NCBI GenBank assembly: GCA_903845215.1
Contig: CAIMWI010000062.1
Span: 1 to 64,000, forward strand
DNA from: an uncultured Rhodobacterales bacterium
GTDB lineage: Bacteria > Pseudomonadota > Alphaproteobacteria > Rhodobacterales > Rhodobacteraceae
Direction: 5' to 3'
Length of the DNA stretch: 64,000 bases
The notes below the pieces were generated by a model. It ran no database searches. It saw nothing but the letters and a program-made list of their open reading frames with translations, and had not been told where the DNA came from. Positions 48,358 through 58,000 of this stretch are shown here, piece by piece. The first letter of the stretch is position 1, and every line of letters begins with the position of its first letter. Both the position numbers and the translations under genes were made by a program.

Positions 48358-49769
48358 GGCAAGATGTCCTTTAAGCGCAGCGCCGCGATGCGTTCGACTT
48401 GGGCGCAGGCGGTGGCGAATTCGGTCGCGGTGTCGTTGGACAGGCGGGTGTGGAAGGCCTGCAGGATTGACGCCTTGGTGTTGTCGCGCACGGCAATGAT
48501 GAAGGGAAAGCCGTGTTTGGCGACATAGGCGGCGTTGAGGTCTTGGAAGGTTTGGCGTTCGGCATCGGTCAGCGCGTCTAGGGCGGCGGCGGCCTGTTCG
48601 GCGGTGCTTTCGGGCGTCAGGCGTTTGGCTGCGGCGAGTTTGCCGGCAAGGTCGGGGTGGGCTTGCAGAACGCCCAAACGCTCAGCCGCGCTGGCGGAAC
48701 GAAACATCCGCGCTAGGGCGTTGTGCAGGCCCACAGCGCTGTCATGGGCGCGGCCGAGTTCAAGATCAAAGGCGCGTTCGGCGATCCAAGCGGAGTGTTC
48801 AAAGATGCCGCCAAAACGGGCGACAAAACGGGCACGCTCCATCTGCGAGGGCCGTTCATGGCGGTGGTGCGGATGGGTGGCGGCCCAATGCTGGGCAATC
48901 TGGATTCGGCGGGCGAACCAGACGCCGTCATGGGCGCGCGCATAGTCCAAGAACCTTTTCAGCCCTGCAATCTTGCCCGGACGGCCGATCAAGCGGCAAT
49001 GCAGGCCCACCGAGAACATCTTGGCCGACCCTGCTTGGCCTTCGGCATAGAGGGTATCGAAGGTGTCGCGCAGATAGGTGAAGAACTGCTCGCCCTCGAT
49101 ATAGCCAGGGGCGGTAGCGAAGCGCATATCGTTGGCTTCTAACGTGTAGGGGATGATCAGCTGATCACGGGGGCCAACCTCGCGCCAATAGGGCAAGTCG
49201 TCATCATAGGTGTCAGAGATCCAGTCGAACTGGCCGGTTTCGGCGGTTAGATCGACGGTGTTGACCGAACAGCGGCCGGTGTACCAGCCGCGCGGTGCTT
49301 CGCCCACCACTTCGGTGTGCAGGCGGATCGACTCGGCGATCTGGCGGCGTTCTTCGTCGGCGGGCATATCGCGGTGGTCGACCCATTTCAGGCCGTGGCT
49401 GGCAATCTCCCATCCGGCGTCTTTCATGGCGGCGACTTGTTCGGGGTTGCGCGACAGGGCGGTTGACACGCCGTAGATGGTGACGGGAATGTCCATGCCG
49501 GTGAACAAGCGGTGCAGACGCCAAAAGCCTGCGCGGGCCCCGTAATCGTAGATCGATTCCATGTTCCAATGGCGCTGGCCGGGCCATGGGGCAGCACCGG
49601 CGATGTCGGACAAAAACGCCTCTGACTGGCCATCGCCGTGCAGGATGTTGTTTTCGCCACCTTCTTCGTAATTCAGCACCAAGGAAATGGCGATTTTCGC
49701 GCCGTTTGGCCATTGGGCGTCAGGCGGGGTGGCCCCGTGGCCACGGAAATCTCTGGGATAACGTTGCAT
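48354..49769 (-). CDS. puuE: Allantoinase PuuE fused to OHCU decarboxylase
   Basis: A fusion of 471 residues. The N-terminal part (about 1-305) is PuuE, a polysaccharide-deacetylase-like allantoinase (NYEEGGENNILHGD, FDWISDTYDDDLPYW, GLHCRLIGRPGKI). The C-terminal part (about 315-471) is OHCU decarboxylase (UraD), with FGGIFEHSAWIAERAF carrying the catalytic histidine and LQAHPDLAGKLA. One protein therefore makes allantoin and opens its ring. The ATG at 49769 gives MQRYPRDFRGHG; a start four codons earlier is possible. It is divergent from uraH. Confidence 0.94.
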   Translation of the reverse strand: MQRYPRDFRGHGATPPDAQWPNGAKIAISLVLNYEEGGENNILHGDGQSEAFLSDIAGAAPWPGQRHWNMESIYDYGARAGFWRLHRLFTGMDIPVTIYGVSTALSRNPEQVAAMKDAGWEIASHGLKWVDHRDMPADEERRQIAESIRLHTEVVGEAPRGWYTGRCSVNTVDLTAETGQFDWISDTYDDDLPYWREVGPRDQLIIPYTLEANDMRFATAPGYIEGEQFFTYLRDTFDTLYAEGQAGSAKMFSVGLHCRLIGRPGKIAGLKRFLDYARAHDGVWFARRIQIAQHWAATHPHHRHERPSQMERARFVARFGGIFEHSAWIAERAFDLELGRAHDSAVGLHNALARMFRSASAAERLGVLQAHPDLAGKLAAAKRLTPESTAEQAAAALDALTDAERQTFQDLNAAYVAKHGFPFIIAVRDNTKASILQAFHTRLSNDTATEFATACAQVERIAALRLKDILP

Positions 49770-49910
49770 CTGGACCCTCAAAGGCTGCAGGTTACCTTAA
49801 GCGCGATAAACGCAAGGGAATATCAAATAAAGCCGGAAAGTGCTTTGTGCGATGTTACAGGTGCAGGCGGCGGGCGAATGCCGCAAAGTGACACAAAAAG
49901 GGAGGCTGCG

Positions 49911-50270
49911 ATGGCGGATGGATGGCTGACGACCCATGTTTTGGACACGGGCCGCGGAGTTCCGGCGGCGGGGATCAGAATTGTGCTGTCTCGGTTGACG
50001 GACGGCGGCGCGGTGCAGGTGGCGGAAGCGGTGACCAATGCCGATGGCCGCACGGCAACGCCGCTGCTGAAGGGGGCCGATTTTCAGGTGGGCCGCTACG
50101 AGCTGATGTTTTTCGCAGGCGAGTATCTGCGCGCCAACGGGCAGGTCAGCGGGGCGGTGTTGTTTCTGGATGAGGTGCCAATTCGGTTTGGCATCAGTGA
50201 TGAAGCCTCGCACTACCATGTGCCGCTGTTGCTGTCGGGCTTTGGCTATTCAACCTATCGCGGCAGCTGA
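49911..50270 (+). CDS. uraH: 5-hydroxyisourate hydrolase
   Basis: A 119-residue transthyretin-fold enzyme that hydrolyses 5-hydroxyisourate to OHCU. The conserved TTHVLDTGRG (about residues 6-15), GRT near residue 47, and the C-terminal HYHVPLLLSGFGYSTYRGS are all present. GGAGG lies just before the ATG at 49911. Its 3' end overlaps the broken hydrolase gene by 16 bases. Confidence 0.96.
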   Translation: MADGWLTTHVLDTGRGVPAAGIRIVLSRLTDGGAVQVAEAVTNADGRTATPLLKGADFQVGRYELMFFAGEYLRANGQVSGAVLFLDEVPIRFGISDEASHYHVPLLLSGFGYSTYRGS

Positions 50271-50944
50271 CGCCTTTGGCCGCCTGCGCCTTGCAGGATG
50301 CGCAGCAGGCGGCGGCGGTCTTGGGCGAGGGCGGCGTCAATCAACCCCTCGACCAGCCCACGCGCTTTGAGGTGCGGGCCGAGGGTGGCGTGGGATTAAT
50401 CGGCAAAGAGAATATGGTCGCAACCTTTTTGGGGCGGGAAAAGAAGCGCTTGGGCTGCATCGTCTTGCAACCCGTGCAGCAGGTAAAGCGCAGGGCCTTG
50501 GGGCAACGGGGCGGTGAGGGTTTGCGGCAAGGTTTGCGTCCACTCGCGCCAGCGTGGCTCCCATTTGGCGGCGGGGTGATATTGCGGGCTGATGGCCAAA
50601 ACCGCAGTTATGGGCAGGGTTTGGGCGGCGCGCAGGGCTGAAAACGCGCCCATCGACGCGCCTATGGCCAAGATGCGGGTGACCTTTTGGCGGGCTTGCA
50701 GGGTGGCAAGGGCTTGGGCCAGCACCGCGTCAAAGCCCGCGGCCGTGGCCCAACTGCGTGCGGCGTCCATCACGAACAGGGCCGGGCGGCCACGCGCCGT
50801 GGCAGAGCGCACAAAGTCGGGCGAGGGGATGCGGGTGGCATCGTGGCCGATCGAGGCAAAGGCGATGACCAGATCGTCAGAACGGCCCGCGATGGCCTGA
50901 ACAAGGTACGGCGAGCGATTGACCAGCGTTTCAAACGGCGGCAT
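50255..50944 (-). pseudogene. Alpha/beta hydrolase, truncated by a nonsense codon
   Basis: From the ATG at 50944 a 182-residue frame carries GASMGAFSAL, a nucleophile elbow, and stops at a TAA (50396-50398) just after HILFAD. The same frame continues with SHATLGPHLKARGLVEGL and 46 codons to the next stop at 50255. The following SHAT is where the catalytic histidine of such a hydrolase would be. So the gene is probably inactivated by a single nonsense codon. It sits in the urate cluster, overlapping uraH and the LysR gene. Confidence 0.7.
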
Positions 50945-51863
50945 CGGGACCAAGGGTGGCGCGGCGCATCTCGTCTTTGATGCGGGCCACCATGAAATCG
51001 GTGAAAAGCCGCACCTTGCTGTCTTTGGCGCTGCGCTGTTGCGACAGAAGCGACAGTTGCGCAGGCAAGGGGGCGGCATCGACGGCCACGGGCACCAGGC
51101 GGCCTGTGCGCAAATGGTCGGCCACTTCGAAGGCGGGTTTGAGCACAATGCCGCGCCCGTCCAGCGCCCAAGCTGTTAACACATCGCCGTCATCCGATTC
51201 GTAAGGGCCTGCAATTTCAAAGCGGCGCGGGCCTTGGGGGGTTTGCAGCGTCCATTGGAATTCTTTGGCACCGGGGAAGCGCAGGTTCAGGCAATCGTGC
51301 TTGTCACGCACCAAAGCCTCGGCATCTTTGGGCATGCCGCGGCGGGCGACATAGGCGGGGGCAGCGCATAAAAGGCGCGGGCAATCGGCGATGAGGCGGA
51401 CTTTAAGGGTGGAATCTTCAAGAATTCCAAGATGAAAGGCGACATCCAAGCCCTCAGCGGTCAGATCAATCACCCGGTCTGACAGGCGCAGGCGCACGTC
51501 GATCGAGGGGTAGTGATCTTTGAACGCGGGCACATGGGGGGCAATAAACCGACGCCCGATGCCCAAGGGGGCGGCGACAAACACCACGCCGCGCGGGTTT
51601 TGCGCCGTTTCCATTACTGAAGCTTCTGCTGCGTCAATTTCTTGCAGCACCTTTTGCGCGCCTTCGTAAAAGATGCGCCCTGCCTCGGTTGGTTGCAGGC
51701 TGCGGGTGGTGCGGTTGAACAGGCGCACGCCAAGGTGCTTTTCCAGTTCCGAAATACGCGCCGAGGCGACCGCGGGCGACGTGCGCTGATCACGCGCCGC
51801 TGCAGACATCGACGACAGGTCATAGACCCGCACAAACATGCGAAGATTATTCACATAAGACAT
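50931..51863 (-). CDS. LysR-family regulator of the urate cluster
   Basis: A 310-residue LysR protein with an N-terminal winged helix (SSMSAAARDQRTSPAVASAR near residues 17-36) and the effector domain from about residue 90. It is divergent from puuD, and a 2 x 20 bp tandem repeat lies between the two starts. It is the likely regulator of puuD and perhaps the ureide genes; the ligand is unknown. Its end overlaps the start of the broken hydrolase by 14 bases. Confidence 0.92.
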   Translation of the reverse strand: MSYVNNLRMFVRVYDLSSMSAAARDQRTSPAVASARISELEKHLGVRLFNRTTRSLQPTEAGRIFYEGAQKVLQEIDAAEASVMETAQNPRGVVFVAAPLGIGRRFIAPHVPAFKDHYPSIDVRLRLSDRVIDLTAEGLDVAFHLGILEDSTLKVRLIADCPRLLCAAPAYVARRGMPKDAEALVRDKHDCLNLRFPGAKEFQWTLQTPQGPRRFEIAGPYESDDGDVLTAWALDGRGIVLKPAFEVADHLRTGRLVPVAVDAAPLPAQLSLLSQQRSAKDSKVRLFTDFMVARIKDEMRRATLGPDAAV

Positions 51864-51890
51864 GGGTTTGTCAGTTTTTTAGGCCTTCTC

Positions 51891-51930
51891 GCCAGACTTT
51901 CGCGATTATTGCCAGACATTTGCGATTATT
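51891..51930. repeat. Tandem 20-bp direct repeat in the lysR/puuD control region
   Basis: Two adjacent 20-base copies (51891-51910 and 51911-51930) read GCCAGAC-TTTCGCGATTATT and GCCAGAC-ATTTGCGATTATT, differing at two positions. They lie between the divergent LysR and puuD starts. A two-copy head-to-tail array at this position suggests a regulator-binding site. Confidence 0.75.
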
Positions 51931-52007
51931 GAAAGTGATCCAGCATTTGCAGGATTAACAGAAGAGTCCGCGATGGGATAGATTGATCAAAACGCAAGGG
52001 GTTGGGC

Positions 52008-53243
52008 ATGTATGACTGGGTTGTCCTGTGGGACTGGGTGCAAATCGCGGCGCGCTGGGTGCATGTGGTCACGGCCATGGCTTGGATCGGGTCCAGCTTT
52101 TATTTCATCGCACTAGACCTTGGCCTGCGGCGCGATGTGGTGCTGCCGCCAGGCGCCTCGGGCGAGGAATGGCAGGTACATGGCGGCGGGTTTTATCATA
52201 TCCAGAAATACATGGTGGCCCCGGCTTCCCTGCCCGAGCATCTGATCTGGTTCAAATGGGAAAGCTATTCAACATGGCTGTCGGGCTTTGCCATGCTGAT
52301 TTTGGTCTACTACATGGGCGCGCAGATTTATCTGATTGACCCTGCGGTGATGGATTTAAGCGTGGGCCAAGCGGTGGCGATCTCGCTTGGGTCATTGGCG
52401 TTTGGGTGGGTGGCCTATACCACGATCTGCCGTGTCTTCATGAATGCCAACCAGACGGCGGTGATGGTGGCCTTGTTTGTCGTACTGGTGGGGATGAGCT
52501 GGTTTTACGCGCATGTCTTTTCAGGCCGTGCAGCGCTTTTGCATTTGGGGGCGTTTACCGCCTCTATCATGTCGGGCAACGTGTTTTTCGTAATCATGCC
52601 CAATCAAAGGGTGGTGGTGGCGGATCTGAAAGCGGGCCGCACGCCCGATGCGAAATATGGCAAAATCGCCAAGCAGCGCAGCACGCATAACAATTACCTA
52701 ACGCTGCCCGTGATTTTCTTAATGCTGTCCAACCACTATCCGCTGGTTTTTGCCACGCCCTATAACTGGGTGATTGCGTCTTTGGTCTTTTTGATGGGCG
52801 TCACGGTGCGTCATTGGTTCAACACGCGCCACGCCAAAAAGGGCAGTCCGCATTGGACTTGGGCGGTGACGGGGGTGTTGTTTTTGCTGATCGCATGGCT
52901 GTCGACCGCGCCGATGCAGCACCCTGCCGAGGACAGCGCCTTGCAAGGAGACTCGCTGATCTATGCCAGTGCCACAGGGTTTGAAGATGTGGTCAGTATT
53001 GTGCAGGGCCGCTGCGCGATGTGTCACGCCCGTGAGCCGGCGTTTGAGGGGATAGCTTGGGCACCCAAGGGTGTTGTCTTGGAAACCACCTCAGACATCG
53101 CGCGCGAAGCGCGGCGGATTTACCTGCAGGCGGGCATCTCGCATGCCATGCCGCCTGCCAACCTGTCTTATATGGAACCAGCAGAACGGGCCGCGATTGT
53201 TGCGTGGTTTCGTTCGGCCATTGGGGGTGGGTTGGAAGGCTAA
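52008..53243 (+). CDS. puuD: Membrane urate hydroxylase PuuD with cytochrome c domain
   Basis: A 411-residue inner-membrane protein with about eight hydrophobic helices (ARWVHVVTAMAWIGSSFYFIA near the start, HIQKYMVAPASLPEHLIWFKWE as a marker) and a C-terminal cytochrome c domain whose heme site is CAMCH near residue 342. It oxidises urate to 5-hydroxyisourate, passing electrons to the respiratory chain. The ATG at 52008 has AAGGGG six bases upstream; an in-frame TTG at 52002 is rejected. It starts the pathway UraH, UraD and PuuE complete. Confidence 0.95.
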   Translation: MYDWVVLWDWVQIAARWVHVVTAMAWIGSSFYFIALDLGLRRDVVLPPGASGEEWQVHGGGFYHIQKYMVAPASLPEHLIWFKWESYSTWLSGFAMLILVYYMGAQIYLIDPAVMDLSVGQAVAISLGSLAFGWVAYTTICRVFMNANQTAVMVALFVVLVGMSWFYAHVFSGRAALLHLGAFTASIMSGNVFFVIMPNQRVVVADLKAGRTPDAKYGKIAKQRSTHNNYLTLPVIFLMLSNHYPLVFATPYNWVIASLVFLMGVTVRHWFNTRHAKKGSPHWTWAVTGVLFLLIAWLSTAPMQHPAEDSALQGDSLIYASATGFEDVVSIVQGRCAMCHAREPAFEGIAWAPKGVVLETTSDIAREARRIYLQAGISHAMPPANLSYMEPAERAAIVAWFRSAIGGGLEG

Positions 53244-53259
53244 AAAGCGCGCCCTTTTT
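53242..53259 (+). terminator. Short terminator after puuD
   Basis: AAAAAG and CTTTTT (6 bp each) around CGCGCC, beginning at the puuD stop codon. The U-run is within the second arm. It probably ends the puuD message; the next gene has its own start 120 bases later. Confidence 0.6.
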
Positions 53260-53379
53260 CAACATCTGATCGTTGAATGCAGGACGCCTTTGTCATATGG
53301 CTGTCACGCAAATGCGGCATTACCTTTAAAAAGGGCGCTGTCTATTAGGGCCTGTGTGGCCAGACCGTGAGGCGAAACT

Positions 53380-54294
53380 ATGATCAACAGCACTTCAACC
53401 GACTTCATGGACCTGTCGCCAGACGCCCCGACAACCGCCCAAAAAGGGCCGGTTTTTACTTATTCTACGCCTCAAATGCCTTGGCTACGCCGCACCTTTA
53501 TTCGTGCGGTCGAGCGGATGAGCGGGCGGGCGGGGTTTGAACGGCTTTATCGTGACTGGCAGCAAAAACCGCGCGATCCCGAAGATTCCATCTTTACCCA
53601 AGCCATCGGCGAACTGGGTCTGACGGCAGACATCGCACCCGAGGAAATGGCGCGTATCCCCGAAACCGGGCCGTTGTTGGTGGTGTCGAACCATCCTTAC
53701 GGAATCATTGATGGGCTGTTCATCGGGCATCTGATGGCCTCGCGGCGCAAGGATGTGAAGCTGATCTGCCACTCGCTGCTGTGCCAACCGCAAGAGGCGC
53801 GGGATGCTTTGTTGCCCATCGACTTTGGTGCAGGCCCCGAAGCGCGCCGCACCTCGGCCGAGACGCGGCGCAAGGCGGTGGAGTGGCTGGACGAAGGCCA
53901 TGTTCTGATCATTTTCCCCGGCGGCGGGGTGGCAACATCGGTCACGCCCTTGGCGCGCAACGCGTCGGATTTCGAATGGCATCCGTTCATTGCGCGATTA
54001 GCGCGGCGGCCGGGGGTGAAGACCTTGGCGATCTATGTGGCGGGCCGCAACTCGCGCATTTTTCAGGTGGCAAGCCATCTGTCTTACGCGCTGCGTGTGG
54101 CGCTGATCTTCTTTGAAACCAAGCGCAAGATGAACAAGCCTGTGACGGTGCGGGTGGCAGAGCCTGTGGAATGTGCCACCATGGGCAAGGGCGATGTGGT
54201 GGCTTGGCTGCGCGCACGCACCTATGCCATGGCCGAACCGGGCGGGCCCGAAGCGGATTACGTCTTCAACTTCCCACCGCGCATCTCTGTCTAA
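53380..54294 (+). CDS. Lysophospholipid acyltransferase family protein
   Basis: A 304-residue protein of the PlsC/acyltransferase superfamily. The acceptor motif is SNHPYGIIDGLFIG (about residues 106-119), where the usual HX4D is stretched by one residue, and the later motif is FPGGGVATS (about 186-194). It may acylate lysophospholipid, or lyso-ornithine lipid, in this phosphatidylcholine-making organism. The region 1-60 is basic and has no clear membrane helix. Substrate not determinable. Confidence 0.85.
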   Translation: MINSTSTDFMDLSPDAPTTAQKGPVFTYSTPQMPWLRRTFIRAVERMSGRAGFERLYRDWQQKPRDPEDSIFTQAIGELGLTADIAPEEMARIPETGPLLVVSNHPYGIIDGLFIGHLMASRRKDVKLICHSLLCQPQEARDALLPIDFGAGPEARRTSAETRRKAVEWLDEGHVLIIFPGGGVATSVTPLARNASDFEWHPFIARLARRPGVKTLAIYVAGRNSRIFQVASHLSYALRVALIFFETKRKMNKPVTVRVAEPVECATMGKGDVVAWLRARTYAMAEPGGPEADYVFNFPPRISV

Positions 54295-54358
54295 CTTGTT
54301 TGGGGTTGAGGCGGCGCTGGCCTAGGGGTACGTCACCCTATCCGAAACGGAGGCCACG

Positions 54359-54961
54359 ATGCTTTTTGCACTGATCCAAGGCTTTATCACCAGCTTTAGC
54401 CTGATCCTTGCGATCGGCTCGCAAAATGCCTTTGTGCTGCGCCAAGGGATCCGGCGTGAACACGTCGCGGCAGTGGTGGCGGTATGTGCCATTTCGGACG
54501 CGCTGTTGATTGCCTGCGGCGTGGCTGGGTTTGGCGCGGTTGCGGCGGCGCTGCCGTGGTTGGTGCCGGCGATGCGCTGGTTTGGCGCGGCCTTTTTGGC
54601 GTGGTACGGGTTGCAACGCTTTTTAGCCGCCCGCAAAGGGGGCGAGGCTTTGATGCCAGCCGCCGATAAGCCCACCCCCCTGTCAAAGGTGCTGTTGACC
54701 TGTGTGATTTTCACTTGGGCCAATCCGCATGTCTATCTGGATACGATGGTGTTGATCGGGTCAATCTCGACCCACCACGCACCATTTGAGGCGGCATTTG
54801 GCCTTGGGGCGGCGGCCGCGTCTTTCACGTTCTTTGCCCTTTTGGGCTTTGGTGCGCGGCTGTTGGCGCCCCTGTTCGCCACACCCCGCGCTTGGGTGAT
54901 TTTGGAATGCGTTGTGGGTGCCACCATGTGGGTGATTGCCGCCACCTTGGCCTTTGGCTAA
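54359..54961 (+). CDS. LysE/ArgO family amino acid exporter
   Basis: A 200-residue inner-membrane protein with about six helices. The conserved N-terminal GFITSFSLILAIGSQNAFVLRQG is at about residues 8-30 and FTWANPHVYLDTMVLIGS near residue 118. Members export lysine or arginine. CGGAGG precedes the ATG. Confidence 0.92.
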   Translation: MLFALIQGFITSFSLILAIGSQNAFVLRQGIRREHVAAVVAVCAISDALLIACGVAGFGAVAAALPWLVPAMRWFGAAFLAWYGLQRFLAARKGGEALMPAADKPTPLSKVLLTCVIFTWANPHVYLDTMVLIGSISTHHAPFEAAFGLGAAAASFTFFALLGFGARLLAPLFATPRAWVILECVVGATMWVIAATLAFG

Positions 54962-55039
54962 GGGCGCACGGTCAGGTCACTAACAATTTAAGCATTTTAT
55001 CTAGCCTTGCGGGTCAATTAATCCCCGCGGAGGTTCATG

Positions 55040-58000
55040 ATGTCGACCACAACAGCCTTGCAATTGCTGCCCCTTATCGAGCCCGCCCAGGCCCAAAAAC
55101 ACATCACCCATAACGAGGCCTTGGCGGTGTTGGACGTCTTGGTCCAAACCACGGCAACCAGCCGCATGCTGACAGCACCGCCAACAGCCGTCGTCGCTGG
55201 GGCTTGTTACATCGTGGGCAACACTGCCACGGGGGATTGGCAGGGCGAAGATGGAAACGTAGCCGTTTATTCGGGCCTTTATTGGGACTTTTACGAGCCC
55301 AAAACCGGCTGGCGCGTTTGGGTCGAAGGCGAGGCCACCGAAGCCGTATTTGATGGCGCGGTTTGGACCACAGCCGCCGACCGAACCGAACGGGTGGCAG
55401 CTCTGGGTGTTTCGGCAGATGCTGACGGCTCTAACCGGCTGACGGTGTCGTCCCCCGCTACGTTACTGACCCATGCGGGCGCAGGGCATCAGATCAAGGT
55501 CAACAAGGCCCGCCGTTCTGACACGGCCAGCCTGCTGTTTCAAAGCGACTTTTCCGGACGGGCCGAGATGGGCATCGTGGGCAGCGACGATTTTGTGCTG
55601 AAGGTCAGCCCCGATGGCACGACCTTTCTGACCAGCCTGACCATCGAGGCGGCAACGGGCCGCCTTCTTGCATCGCGTGGGATCAACGTGTTGCAAGGTG
55701 CGGGCGAGCCGTCCAACCCGCAGAATGGCGATATCTGGTATAATGCCACCGCCGGTCGTTTGCGGGCCCGACAAGAGGGTCAAACAATTGATCTTTTCGA
55801 CCCCAGCGTCAGCGCGTTTGGCCGGGGCCTGATAGATGACGCCGATGCCGCGGCCGCCCGCACCACGCTGGAAAGACAAGATTTCGGCACACGCGCCGCC
55901 TTTGTCACTTGGGCCACGGGGCGCATCGTTTCGATTGGGTTGGTGATGCGCACAGCCAATGCCGCCTATCGCTATATCGGCACGGGGACGGCCATTGCAG
56001 ACCTACCCGGTTGGGTGCCCCATGACAGGGTCACGGCTTTGCACTGGGGCGCCGACATCACCGGCATCACCAACGCCATTCCCGCCGTGTCAGCCATGAT
56101 CGACTACGTCAACTCTTTGGGCGGCGGTGTGGCCTTTTTGCCGGCCGGTACCTACCTGTGGGCGGGCGAAATGATTAAACACGTTCTGAACAATGTCGTG
56201 CTAGAGGGCGAAGGAAACGCCACAAAACTGGTGCGCCGCACCAACCGGCCCGCGGCGGCTATCAAATTTTTGCGCGGGGCAAACAACCGCGTCCGAAACC
56301 TTAAGATTGATTGCGCGGGCTATTCGGGGATCGGGATTTACCTTGCCGACCACTACTCGGGCGCGGAAAATGTCGAGATCGTCAACAGCCCCGATCGCCC
56401 CTTTCAAATGCAGGGCGGCGGCGATTCCTCTTGGGGCATCGACGCGCAGGGCCGCACCTCAGACGATCAGACCTTTACCGGAGCCACGTTCTTTCCCATC
56501 GGCTGCTATCTGGATAACTGCCGCGTCATCCGCACCGGCAGCACCGCCTTTAGCCAAAAGCAAATGCCCCATTCGCGCATTCAACGCTGTGTGGGGCGCA
56601 CGGTTTATTCTGAAGGCATCACCATCGACAAATGCGATTATTCCCTCGTGTCAGGGAACACCTTGTTTGACTGCGCCCTGACCATCGGCAACCAATGGCC
56701 CAATCTTGACGCAGGCACTGGCTTTTTGGTTTCAGGTGGCGGGGGCGTGGGGGCGATTGGCATCGACGGATCTATCGGCGCGCGTTTTGTGAAAAACACG
56801 ATTATCGGGGTGAACACCGACATTGCGAACCGCAACAACCGCATCCGGGTGGCCGTGAACTTTGTAAACAATATTCAAGCCTCGAACGGGTGCGAGGTTG
56901 AGGGCAACTATATTCTCGATGCCAAGGCGGGCGTGTGGCTGAAAGGGACGGGTTCAGGCGCCAACGGCAACACCTTTCGCTCTATCATCAGGAGCAATGT
57001 GTTTGACACTATGGGGACAGGGGCAGGCAATGGCATGGCCCAATTCGGCGCGATTTGGATTGACGCCGGTTGCACAGATAATGTGATCACCGGCAATACC
57101 CAAGTGGCAGGAACCCTTTTGATCACCGGTGCCAGCAGCGCGAATATGCTGGATCAAATGGCCGCAACAACGTTGAAGGGCAATGTCACGGGCGGTCTGG
57201 CGATTGGACAAGATCTGACAGGCGGCCAAGTGACGGCCATGTTGGATACGTTCAGCAATGCTGCCAAGGGCTTGGCGCCGGCATCTGGCGGGGGGACAAC
57301 CAGTTATCTTCGCGCAGATGGCACTTGGGCCCCGATTGGTGCGGAATGGGGCGCGATCACCGCCAAGCCCACCACCTTGTCGGGCTACGGCATCACAGAT
57401 GGGTTCGATCTTGGCACGGCCCAAACGGTGACGGGTGCCAAAACCTTTGCCGCCCCCATGAGGCTGTCCGGGCAAACATCTGACCCTGCCAGCCCAAGCA
57501 ATGGTGCCATCTGGTACAACGCCAGCGCAGGGCAGTTAAAGGCGCAGATCGCCGGGGTGACGCAGATCATTCAGCCTGAAAATGACATTCCCTGGCTAAC
57601 ACCCGCTGCGGGCGAGTTTATGTGTACCTCTGTTTTTTCAAGTGGCAGTCTTGGGACGATTTCGCCGGGCATAGGCGGGTTTCGGCTTTTTCCCTTCACC
57701 GCGCGGGCTGACACGGTGATCACAGGCTTGGCCTTGAACGTCACCGTTGCGGCCGCAGGCTCTCTTGCCAAATTTGTCGTCTATGACGCTGACACCAATG
57801 GCCGCCCCAACGCCCAATTGGCCGAGACGGCCGATGTGGATTGTGCCAGCACAGGGCCGAAGACGGCCGCTGCCATGCTGACCTTACGCCGCGGGCTGAC
57901 CTACTGGTTGGGAGTACGCTTTAGCGGGGTGACAACAGTGTCGGCTTGGGTGTCCAGTGCAACGCCCGATATAAACGGAGGCGCAGTTTCAACCATACCG

